From: Tubulanus polymorphus
Lineage: Eukaryota; Nemertea; Palaeonemertea; Tubulaniformes; Tubulanidae
DNA length: 64,000 nucleotides
Direction: 5' to 3'
NCBI RefSeq assembly: GCF_964204645.1
Contig: NC_134027.1
Location: 27,640,485 to 27,704,484 of the forward strand
Part shown: one piece after another, positions 54,151-64,000 of the stretch
How the letters are laid out: each line of letters begins with the position of its first letter
How positions within the stretch are numbered: the stretch's first letter is position 1
Made by a program: the position numbers and the translations under genes
Notes under the pieces: model-generated
The model's database searches: none
Told to the model about the DNA's origin: nothing
What the model saw: only the letters and a program-made list of their open reading frames with translations

Positions 54151-55190
54151 TGGTCATTTCTTATATACATACGACTGACGACTGAAATTCGGGTCACGTG
54201 AGAAGCTGCCGCCCTGATAAAAACATCGCCGATATTTAACGACACTGTAACAGAAATGGAAAAAATTCATTCAAATAATTAGAATTTGACGACAGCGTAT
54301 GAACAGTAGGTTCTACAGGGTGTTCGTGCAGGTGTCTGCACAATTTTTCTCATGGATCTGGACAATTGCCAAATACACGGCACTGGTAGTTAAAACTAGA
54401 ACCAGGACTAAACTCGAACCTCTGTGAGTTTGAAGTGTTTGATGACACCCACACACAGTCCGCTGTTTGGCCCCTCAGTCGCCACAGTGTATCAATCACA
54501 TCACTAACTCGTCTTAAGACAATCGGTCATTTTCTAGAAATTGTCACGAATTGACTACTAAATCAACAGATGCTGCGCATGCGCGTACACCACGTGATGA
54601 TGATAATCAGATGACCCTAGAGCCGCAATAGACGATTAGACAATAAACACGGCGGTAACGTCTGTGATTGATTTGTATGAGGTTTGTCAGATACGTTTAC
54701 TAAGGGTATTTACTAGTTAATCACTGAGCTGTCAACATCGCCACCAAATCCGCTGCAAATAGTTGATGAATTACTGAATTATTTGCACTGTTTAAGAAAA
54801 CTCATCGACAATTAAAAGATATATCGAGATAAAACAGTAGTACTCCTGAAGATCACTATTATAAGGATACAGTTTTTTTAACACCCTCAAACCGCTAAGC
54901 GCCACGCAGGGCATTATAAGTGGGTTCGATGTTTCTTTTTCCCAATAGGGGAGAGACCAGAGAAGAACCTCCGACCAAGAAACTCTGTCGCCACCAGGGT
55001 TTGAAATATAAGGATACAGTCATAACGATGTATGAAGTTCAGGAATATTTCTGCACTCTATTTTTCATTGTTTGTGTGCGGAGCATCGCGCTATCAAAAA
55101 TATCACCGTTAGAACTCAGTGTTTCATTAACAGTTCACTGTGATATCTCGAGAATTTATTTGCTATAATTAAATGAATTCCATTCTAGTA
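54151..55190. other. Gene-free stretch upstream of the TM1 exon of the GPR158-like gene
   Basis: No recognisable ectodomain exon on the minus strand. A plus-strand frame at 54920-55168 has no domain and is not called. Confidence 0.4.
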
Positions 55191-55192
55191 GC

Positions 55193-55257
<65 letters not shown>
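55191..55257. repeat. (CTG)n tract, ~22 units
   Basis: One TTG interruption near 55210. Confidence 0.97.
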
Positions 55258-55258
<1 letters not shown>

Positions 55259-55930
55259 GTATGAATGATTTACGAGGTGAACTGAAATTCACCCGGAATT
55301 TTAATATCAGTTCAATTCCATCAATTTGAATCTATTTATTGTAGATGTTGTTGTGTAGAGGAGGAGACTGTGGCAATAGAGTAACTGAAACAGCAGACAT
55401 CCAGATCATCTAACCACAAACTACAGCAGGTTCTGATTCAATCCTATCGTTCACATGGCCCTTTGTCATTCAATTATAAAATAGTTCAAATAAAGAAACG
55501 CGAATCAAATTATTTTCTCTTAGAAAAAAAAAATCATTACAAAAACCATTTCAATCGGTCGTTTTAACAAACGTCGGAATCTTGTAGGGGGCGCCACAGA
55601 AAAGCCATCGAGCTGCAATCTATGGACCTCTTAAGGTCCCGTAAACAAATTATGAAATCTATATTGAAGTGAAGATCGTCTGCGAAACCGATGCCGTGTA
55701 AACTGCAGTGACCTTGACCTATATACACACACGCGGTGACAGGCAGGAAGGTCGTTAATAAACGGAACGGAGAGTCTCACGAGATTCTCACGAGATTAAG
55801 GAAGGAGTCTATAAATAAATAACTGTCATCTACATATCAGAATAAATTCATATCGTATTCATCAGGAATATTTGTGACACACGTCGCCATTGTGTTTAGA
55901 TTGTTCCGTATAACACTGTGGTATGTTGAA
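55258..55930. other. Gene-free stretch
   Basis: No exon, repeat array or element recognised. Confidence 0.4.
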
Positions 55931-55933
55931 TAA

Positions 55934-55957
55934 TGATAATGATGATGATGATGTTGG

Positions 55958-56031
<74 letters not shown>

Positions 56032-56042
56032 TTGGTGATGAT
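55934..56042. repeat. (GAT)n tract
   Basis: More than 25 GAT units with two GTTGGT interruptions. The poly-Asp and poly-Ile frames are artefacts. Confidence 0.97.
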
Positions 56043-56136
56043 GATTACTCTCCTCCTCTCCCCTCCCCTAGGACTAGAGTCTATTTGCAATTATTGGCCA
56101 TGAATTTAATAAGGAACATTTTATATGGTATACGTG

Positions 56137-56510
56137 TCTCCTGTACCCGCGGAGACCACGTGGTATCTCGGGAAGTGGATAACCTGTACCCCCCGCGGAG
56201 ACCACGTGGTATCTCGGGCAGCGGATAACCTGTACCCCCCGCGGAGACCACGTGGTATCTCGGGAAGTGGATAACCTGTACCCGCGGAGACCACGTGGTA
56301 TCTCGGGAAGTGGATAACCTGTACCCCCGCGGAGACCACGTGGTATCTCGGGAAGTGGATAACCTGTACCCCCCGAGGAGACCACGTGGTATCTCGGGAA
56401 GTGGATAACCTGTACCCGAGGAGACCACGTGGTATCTCGGGAAGTGAATAACCTGTGCCCCCTGCGGAGACCACGTGGTATCTCGGGAAGTGAATAACCT
56501 GTACCTGGCG
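56137..56510. repeat. 44-48 bp GGAGACCACGTGGTATCTCG array, 8 copies
   Basis: Each unit carries the palindromic core ACCACGTGGT (an E-box CACGTG). Length variation is in the C-run before CGCGGAG. Confidence 0.96.
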
Positions 56511-58205
56511 AAGACTTATGGCTCCTTCGCCTATTGACAATATCCCGAGTCTGTCGTAACAGAACTATGTATGAGGTATGTGTGAGGTTTGTGTGAGGTA
56601 TGTGAGAGGTATGTGAGAGGTAATGAGGCATTTGTGAAATATGTGATTGATACGGTGACGCATTAGTGACATTCTTTCGATAGGAATCCAAGGAAACGAT
56701 TGCATTAGTGGCAATAATGTGAACAGATTCGGTTACCCGCGATACTAATCCCTGACTTTACACAGGAATGGACTTATTCTCTAATCCTGAATGAGGGTAT
56801 TAAGCCAGGGTTAACTATCAATCAATGTCTGTAAATGTGAGATAGGTGATAAAAACAGTTACATTGTGAGCAGCATCAGCACCAGCTGCAGCGGCAGCAG
56901 CGGCAGCGGCAGCAAATATGAAACTGATTTAAATTTCAGTATGTGACTCGGAGACAAGTTCCCACACGCTGCTCTACGCGTTTCTAACTGTACGCGCATT
57001 CAATTGAAAAATAAAATGGTTCGCAGGAAATTCCTTTGTTCGCTGACTTCTTATTTTTTTCAATCAGAGTTAATTTTTGGGCTATCATTAACTCTCCATA
57101 ACGGACACCAATCACTGAAACATACTAAACCGGTACCAGAAATATCTGGACAGTTACTGATACAGTACCAAACACCAAGACCCAGTTACACAGGCATAGC
57201 TTGGATTTAAACTCTTTTTGGTTCTATATAAACCTCTAACTAACAATTTAAGACTTAAACTCATTTTCGATCTACAGCCAATCTAATAACTTAAGACCAA
57301 TCTAAGCTCATTTTGGTTGTATCAATGAGACCACTTTTGGACGACTGGTCCCTTTGGCCTTAAACAATTTTTTTCAGTAACTGCTCGAAATACATGTGAA
57401 ATACAAATAAACGGTTTGATATTTTCTCCACAATAAGATGAATTCGCACTTTTTGAATAAGGATGTTGGGATCTATTCCGACGTTTTAATATAACGTGAC
57501 TGAATGATTATAGATTGTACTGTTATGAGGTGAGAGAGAGAATCCATGGAATCTGTCACTGTCGATTTGTAACACAATAACGCCGAACGTAGTTAGTGGT
57601 GTTTAACCGTGGGGCGAGGGGAGGCGAGAGTAGGGGGGGGGCGATGTAGAGACATTCGGTGGATTTTCCTAGAAAAAGACAAGACTCATAATTTAATATT
57701 GACAATATTGTAACTGTACTGTCCATTTATATTAGGTTAAATCATGCCGTGTGTACTTCCAGCCATCAGCTCCATCCTCCCCTTCCCCTCCTCTCTCCTC
57801 CCCTCGAGACACACGAGAATACCTCTAATTATACTCCCTCCCTTTACCTCACCTAGCCTCCAGTCACCTGAGTTAACTCAATTCTGTCATCAATTCTTAT
57901 CCAATTTGATTCTTTAAAAACTGACATTGTAAGCAGGGTGCAGTAACCTGCCGGGTCTATAGCATGGATGCAGGCTGCAGGGATGCTGGGAAACTGAGTC
58001 CTGATGTGGGACCCTTATCCACTGTGGTGATTTATTGCTACACAATATTGATGATTTTACAGGTAACTGATGTTTATCTGTGTTTGTACAATGTAAACCT
58101 CCCACACCTCGAGTAACAGAGAATTACCTCGTGCGCGCCCGCTTTGAGAGTTTATCACGAATAATGTGCAAATATGTCATTCATTCACAATATGAAATAA
58201 TAAGA
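56511..58205. other. Gene-free stretch with one exon-like open segment
   Basis: Includes GTGAGGTATGT repeats (56570-56640) and a dispersed-repeat copy (57195-57330). The plus-strand segment 57934-58062 is open, reads TCRVYSMDAGCRDAG.. and ends in CAG|GTAACT, but has no recognisable family or partner exon. Confidence 0.35.
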
Positions 58206-58458
58206 AGGTAAGCTGGTTGGTTAGCTGTTTAGTTGGTTGGTTAGCTGTTTAGTTGGCTGGTTAGCTGTTTAGTTGGTTGGTTAGCTGTTTAGTTGGCTGG
58301 TTAGCTGTTTAGTTGGTTGGTTAGCTGTTTAGTTGGCTGGTTAGCTGTTTAGTTGGCTGGTTGGCTGTTTAGTTGGTTGGTTAGCTGTTTAGTTGGCTGG
58401 TTAGCTGTTTAGTTGGTTGGTTAGCTGTTTAGTTGGCTGGTTAGCTGTTTGGCTGGTT
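58206..58458. repeat. 20-bp GGTTAGCTGTTTAGTTGGCT array, ~12 copies
   Basis: GGTTGG and GGCTGG variants alternate nearly regularly, suggesting a 40-bp dimer unit. Confidence 0.96.
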
Positions 58459-58879
58459 TACCTGTTTAATAGGGTGGTTGGTTGGTGAGTTGACTGGTTG
58501 ACTTGTTGTGATGTTGAGATGTTGTGCACTAACTGGTAACCCCTATGAATCGAGGACGATAAGGTTTCTATGGTTCCGGTATTTCACTAGATTTATGTTG
58601 TTAAATTGTCAATGATCACGTGTTATCAACAGCAGCCAACTCTATAAACCATTCGCTATGATTACATCTTAATGACGTATCTTATCTTTAATCTCCCAAT
58701 TCAAACGAATCAAATCATGTTTGATTTAAGCATTTTTGGTGCTTCAATCGTCATTACAGATAGAATGCATTAACAAAACATTTAGAGACGAATCGAACTA
58801 GAAATAAAATTCTATTCATGTTTGTAGGAAAAATCATAATGAGATGTCGATCAGAAAAAACACGATATTTCAATTAAAC

Positions 58880-59140
58880 GGTTCCACAGTAATTCACGGA
58901 CCCGGACCCGGTTCCATCCACAGTAATTCACGGACCCGGACCCGGTTCCATCCACAGTTATTCACAGGACCCGGTTCCACCCACAGTTATTCACTAGCTA
59001 GCCCAGAGAGTTGATTCCCAGTGCTTCACTGCTCCGAGTTTCAATTTGACTTTATAAAGTTCAAACAATGTTAATGAAATATAGTTTGAACTCAGCAGTT
59101 AGACTCTCACTCACAACTGCGGAACTGGATCGCACGTTTT
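58880..59140. repeat. CACAGTAATTCACGGACCCG units and an adjoining diverged foldback
   Basis: Three to four units at 58880-58992 carry CCGGTTCCATCCACAG. They are followed to ~59140 by a CAGTG..GAGTT / AACTC..CACAACTGCGGAACTGG inverted segment of the CAGTTCCACAGTT family. Confidence 0.65.
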
Positions 59141-61370
59141 AGTTAAACATAGGGAACGTGAGCTAGTCGGACTCTTCAAGCGGTAACTCAAAGTTTACTA
59201 AGTTTGAATTTAATTTCTAACTTTGTGAAAAATGTGAATAAAAGTATAATCGTAAACACAGAAAATATGGCAGAAAACTCGAATAGAAAATAAACCAACA
59301 ATAATCTGGATATATGTTTAACAGAAACATACCTCGAGTGAATGACAACTGGTGTATCCGGATGAGACTGTTTGCGTGCTCTCTCTCCTCTCTCCTCTCT
59401 CCTCTCTCCTCTCTCTCGCCGATACTCGCGAGGATGATCGGGCAGAGAAACAAAATCGATGCATCAGCGACACAAATCGTCGTAGCGTAGAAGATTGGAA
59501 CTGACCAATCAGAGCCATGGGAAATCACGCAAGTATTCACTCATTTGTTAAATCAATATTCCCAGCGTCTGGTATTAGTTCAACAGTTCGATTGTGTATA
59601 TGTAATTACAGATCTATCTTTGAAGGTTCAGATACAAATTCGAAATAAGAAACATAATTTGGAGCAAGCATTTCTCAAGTGGTTGCTGAATGCTTACAAT
59701 TCGATCGCGAAACAACAAATCAAGTTGATATGAAGCTTCTTTGTAAAGGAATTTGCGCACAATTCGGGAGGGAATCTTATGAGATTTCTGATTTTTTATT
59801 AGTTAACGCTACTGGTCCTACAACTCATCGGTGAGATACTCTGGTGGCATTTTATATGTGTCTTTTTTCATGGAGCCAAAATCAATAAGAAATTGCATTG
59901 ATCGAACCAGACCTTCAAGTCATACTACCGCGTCCTCGGCATGTGGTGAAATAGCTCTCTTTTGCCAGTTGTATTGATTTTACGTGTATATGTACAAAAT
60001 CAGCAGGGACCGTAAATAAACTAGAAATATCACAAAAATAATACCACAAAAATAAGTTATTACCACTGATTAAGTTCTTATGAAATCTAACCCCTAAATT
60101 TCATCAATACTCTGTTTTAGTGTATACCCAGCCTGAGCGAGTCGACCTAGCGAGGCCCGACCTCAGATATCTCCAGTTGTGGCCAGTCACTCAACGAGGC
60201 TCGACCTCAGATCTTGTAGTCCCCTTTGAGAGACTGAAACAGTTTAATATCTGCCATATTGGAAAATAATGTTTAGGGATCGAGTGTCATTAGATCTCCG
60301 CTGATCACCTGATTTCAACATTCTCGCCCGAATATTCATTGAAACAACAAGAAAAATACTTACGAAGAAAATATTGTCGCCTGGTGGAAACATGGAGAAT
60401 ATAGTGATATATGCGTATAGGTGAAATGGGACATGGAGGTTTGTGTGTTTGGGGATTTTTCATGTAACTAGGGGTCCAGGGACATCGTGGTCACTTTGGA
60501 CATGATTATAAGACTGGTGTACATCGCCCACAATACTTCAGCTGTCATTAAGTAAATGTTATAACCTTTCACTTGGTGTCAATCGATGGGTTATATTATT
60601 TGCAATAATATTGCATTATCAAATTTGCCGCCTTTAGGAATTAGAGGAAAGAAGCAGCTTTTTCTGTTTCGATGACGTTTTGTGTGACTGTTAAACATCT
60701 CTCATTCGTAGTGGCTTATGAACAGTTTTTTATGGTTCTCATTGATGTGCGGTTACGGGCGCCAAAAATCTAGAACGCGACTATAAATCTAGAACGCGAC
60801 TGCTGTTCAACACAATACAGTACCGTACTGTTCAACTGAATACACTCAATACGTGTACGTTCGAAAGGATCACTTAAAACGTGTAACTTATTCGAACTAT
60901 ATTCAAGTTTCTAAGGAGAAATTAATTATATTTACTGGACTGTCAGAGCGACAGTTTTCACTGGATTCTCACATCTCTCCGACCGGTAAAACCTCTCTAT
61001 CGTAAAGTAAGTATGACTACGTTTTTGTGAATCTGTGCAACAGGTTTCATATGTGAAGTTCATCTATAGGAACAAGTGAAATATTCTGCGGGATTATTCA
61101 CGGGATTTACAGGATCCACGTTTTCTGGGGCGGCTCCAGGATTTTGCGAGGTGGGTTTCCAATAGAAATAGGATACATCGTCTAAAAGGAGTGCTCCGAG
61201 GAGGGTAAGAATGCATTAGATGGGATCAGACAAATTTCAAAATTTCATCTCTAAGTGAAGGTATCCTACAACTTCTGACCAGAATCCCCCCCCCCCCCCC
61301 CAAATGAAAATTAAACGTGTCGCGTTGAAGAAATGACCCCCGACCTACAGCTTTTTCAGTTTTGTATTTT
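59141..61370. other. Gene-free stretch between the GPR158-like and creatinase genes
   Basis: Presumed 5' region of one or both genes. A minus-strand open segment 59333-59540 ends in a consensus donor (CTCGAG|GTATGT) and could be a leader exon, but has no recognisable domain. Two copies of a CGAGGC(C)CGACCTCAGAT word lie at 60150-60230, and there is a C homopolymer near 61287-61300. Confidence 0.4.
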
Positions 61371-61374
61371 CAAT

Positions 61375-61497
61375 TTTTGTACTGTGTATTTGTATTTTGA
61401 GTTATTGTACTGTGCATTTGTATTTCCAGCTATTGTACTGTGTATTTGTATTTTGAGTTATTGTACTGTGTATTTAAATGTGTATTTGTATTTTCAG
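61375..61497. repeat. ~27-bp TGTATTTGTATTTTGAGTTA array reaching the creatinase acceptor
   Basis: Four to five diverged units of GTATTTGTATTTT(G/C)AG(T/C).ATTGTACT. The last ends ATTTTCAG and serves as the acceptor of the first coding exon. An internal unit also ends ATTTCCAG|C. Confidence 0.88.
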
Positions 61498-61499
61498 CG

Positions 61500-63835
61500 A
61501 TGGCTCTGCAATTATTTCTGAGGAATATCAGAAACCTGAAGCCGAAGACCGGCGTTAGTTTCAGTGCTTTAAACCGTTATACGACTTCGTCACAAACTGC
61601 AGACGATAGTAGACCTCGTTTGATAGCAACCATGAAACAGGGTGAAAAGGTATCTATATTCCAGTTTGTTCCTGTCCCATTTTGCGAGTGTCATTTGGCT
61701 TTTTACCAAGTTACATAACACATAGTGAATAATTGTCTCAATACCCGACAGTCTGATAAATGAGCTCGCATGATTTGAATAGACCAATCTCTAACAGTCG
61801 TGGTCATGGGATTGTCTATAGAATTCAGAATTTATTATCTTGTTTAGAATATATTCTTATCTACTGATCCGTATATAAGTAATCCATGCGTATTGCAGAC
61901 CTAAACCATACAATATATTTTTAATATTTGATGCCCAGTTATTTTCATTATTATTTATAACTTCATGCCTCACAATGAGGTAGAGTCGTCTGTTTATTGT
62001 CTGTGAGTTTTAGCCAGTATTTTATAGCTCTTAGCTGAAAATGTAAATAAAGAGGGAATCTCCCCAAATCATCCTATCTCAAAATACATTCTTGAAAAAG
62101 GGTTTGTTTCGTTGTTTAATAGGTTTGTTTCGTTGTTTAATAGGTTTGTTTCGTTGTTTAATAGGTTTGTTCCGTTGTTTAATAGGTTTGTTTCGTTGTT
62201 TAATAGGTTTGTTTCGTTGTTTAAAAGGTTTGTTTCGTTGTTTAATAGGTTTGTTTCGTTGTTTAATAGGTTTGTTCCGTTGTTTAATAGGTTTGTTTCG
62301 TTGTTTAATAGGTTTGTTTCGTTGTTTAAAAGGTTTGTTTCGTTGTTTAATAGGTTTGTTTCGTTGTTTAAAAGGTTTGTTTCGTTGTATAAAAGGTTTG
62401 TTTCGTTGTTTAATAGGTTTGTTCCGTTGTTTAATAGGTTTGTTTCGTTGTTTAATAGGTTTGTTTCGTTGTTTAAAAGGTTTGTTTCGTTGTTTAATAG
62501 GTTTGTTTCGTTGTTTAAAAGGTTTGTTTCGTTGTATAAAAAGGTTTGTTTTGTTGTATAAAAAGGTTTGTTTCGTTGTTTAAAAGGTTTGTTTCGTTGT
62601 TTAAAAGGTTTGTTTCGTTGTTTAAAAGGTTTGTTTCGTTGTTTAAAAGGTTTGTTTCGTTGTTTAATAGGTTTGTTTCGTTGTTTAATTTGTTTGTTTC
62701 GTTGTTTAATAGGTTTGTTTCGTTGTTTAATAGGTTTGTTTCGTTGCTTAATAGGTTTGTTTCGTTGTTTAAAAGGTTTGTTTCGTTGTTTAATAGGTTT
62801 GTTTCGTTGTTTAATAGGTTTGTTTCGTTGTTTAATAGGTTTGTTTCGTTGTTTAATAGGTTTGTTTCGTTGTTTAATAGGTTTGTTTCGTTGTTTAATA
62901 GGTTTGTTTCGTTGTTTAATAAGTTTGTTTCGTTGTTTAATAGGCGAGCGTGTTCTCAACAACTGAAATCGAAAATAGAATATCGAAATTACGATCCAAC
63001 ATGAGTCAGAATGATATCGGCGGAATTGTGTTAACGTCATACCACAATATAAACTACTACACTGGGGGCTTCCTTTACTGTTATTTCGGGAGAAACTATG
63101 GTTTACTGGTTACACAGGACCAATGTTTACCCATATGCCCCAGTATTGATGCGGGTCAGCCCTGGAGGAGGTCACTCATAGCCGATAATGTCGTCACTTA
63201 TACAGATTGGCAGCGTGATAATTATTTCCATGCAGTACAGAATTGTCTGAAAGACACAAAAGGTAAAATAGGTCTCGAATTCGACCATGTCAGTTTGGAT
63301 AATTTCAAGAAGTTCGATAAAGCTTTACCGAACGGCTCAGAGAAGGTCGATATCGGTGAGCCGACTATGAGAATGAGGATGGTGAAATCCGCTGAAGAAA
63401 TCGACGTCATTAAATCTGGAACTGCTATAGCTGAAATAGGTGGCGCTGCACAGATCGATGCGTTACACGAAGGCGTACCCGAGCACGAGGTGGCGCTGGC
63501 GTCGACTCAAGCTATGATTCGTGAAATTGCTCACAGATATCCGCAATGTGAAATTATGGACAGTAAGTCTATAAACTACAGGACTCCAGTTTAACAGTTG
63601 TGAGTTCAAATTCACTCATTGATTTTGAGGAACTGTGAAACCGGCTCCATTTGTTGCTGTCTTTATCCCAGTTTAAAATGTTAAATTGTTTCTAATTGTT
63701 TTAATGATATTATTCTGAAGCTTGGAGTTGGTTCATGTCTGGAGTAAACACAGATGGCGCTCATAATCCAGTAACTACTCGTAAAGTGGAGAAAGGTGAT
63801 ATACTCAGTCTGAACTGCTTCCCGAATATTGCTGG
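61500..63835 (+). CDS. Creatinase (creatine amidinohydrolase), first three coding exons, continues past window
   Basis: Exons 61500-61649, 62944-63562 and 63721-63835 join in frame. Acceptor CAG|CG before the ATG implies an upstream noncoding exon. Residues 1-50 are Arg/Ser/Leu-rich without acidic residues near the start (MALQLFLRNIRNLKP), typical of a mitochondrial leader. The body then follows the pita-bread creatinase pattern: TSYHNINYY at 81-89, GQPWRR at 121-126, YTDWQRDNY at 136-144, MRMRMVKSAEE and IGGAA, then TWSWF and TDGAHNPVTTRKV, where H271 corresponds to the catalytic histidine of bacterial creatinase. The enzyme hydrolyses creatine to sarcosine and urea (EC 3.5.3.3). The next exons lie beyond 64000. 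Similarity to bacterial creatinase is high, yet the gene has typical animal introns. Confidence 0.94.
62100..62943. repeat. 21-bp GGTTTGTTTCGTTGTTTAATA array, ~40 copies, ending at the exon 2 acceptor
   Basis: Units vary at TTTAATAG/TTTAAAAG and TTCG/TCCG, with rare one-base insertions. The last unit's TTTAATAG is immediately followed by creatinase exon 2 at 62944. Confidence 0.97.
63585..63652. repeat. Short foldback of the CAGTTCCACAGTT family
   Basis: GGACTCCAGTTTAACAGTTG at the left is opposed by GAACTGTGAAACCGGCTCC at the right. It lies in the intron between creatinase exons 2 and 3. Confidence 0.6.
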
Positions 63836-64000
63836 GTAGGTATGACGTCACGATTATTTCTTCGTAAAACCGCTAGGGGGCAGCACTATTACTAGTTTGT
63901 TTATTTGAACAAGTTTATTGTGTTTCACAGTTTGTAATGTTTCTATTGAGTCATCTAATTTGTAATTTAGAGTCTCTGATCGAGTCGAGAAGAAACACAT

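Noticed and set aside
56074-56691. 205-residue minus-strand ORF rich in PRYHVVS repeats
   Set aside because: Three minus frames are open over the same array and change with C-run length.
62069-63040. Long minus-strand frame of KQRNKPI-type repeats (323 residues) and plus-strand FRCLIGL-type repeats
   Set aside because: These are translation of a 21-bp array whose length is a multiple of three. The region is the intron before creatinase exon 2.

Overview
This is a eukaryotic, almost certainly animal, genomic window. Genes are split into many short exons with consensus GT..AG junctions, and more than forty tandem repeat arrays fill introns and intergenic space. The gene families are a GPR158-like class C receptor, FMRFamide-receptor-like GPCRs, a transgelin-type calponin, a DHHC palmitoyltransferase and an animal-type creatinase with a mitochondrial leader. 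Together they suggest a marine bilaterian invertebrate, perhaps a lophotrochozoan. That placement is inference. No prokaryotic operons, rRNA genes, CRISPR arrays or intact tRNAs were seen.

Layout, left to right. (1) 337-17743, plus strand: 39 exons that splice in one continuous frame into the last 2,252 residues of a very large coiled-coil protein. It is built from about five tandem copies of a roughly seven-exon, 390-470 residue unit. The 5' end lies off the window. (2) 19406-23955: a tandem segmental duplication carrying two intronless, minus-strand rhodopsin-class GPCR genes, with a tRNA-derived SINE in the spacer. (3) 25313-26812, minus: a five-exon single-CH calponin/transgelin gene that stops before the usual C-terminal calponin repeat. 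(4) 29005-33420, plus: a ZDHHC3/7-type palmitoyltransferase with an optional 84-nt in-frame exon. (5) 36212 to about 54150, minus: the seven-helix and cytoplasmic part of a GPR158/GPR179-like receptor with very long introns. One intron holds a 3.3 kb minisatellite of about 84 copies. The ectodomain exons and one small TM2 exon were not found. (6) 61500 to past the window end, plus: a creatinase gene, with its first three coding exons visible.

The genes show no operon-like relation and no obvious shared pathway. What unites the window is repeat biology. Several arrays contain or abut real splice sites: a 5' splice site repeated 20 times in the coiled-coil gene, about 40 acceptor-like units directly before creatinase exon 2, a triplicated acceptor in the palmitoyltransferase gene, and a duplicated exon end with a broken donor in the GPR158-like gene. 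Several minisatellite units also match the termini of short inverted-repeat elements in the same window, suggesting that arrays here are seeded by MITE-like elements.

All exon boundaries were read by eye from frame continuity and splice consensus, without transcripts or searches.
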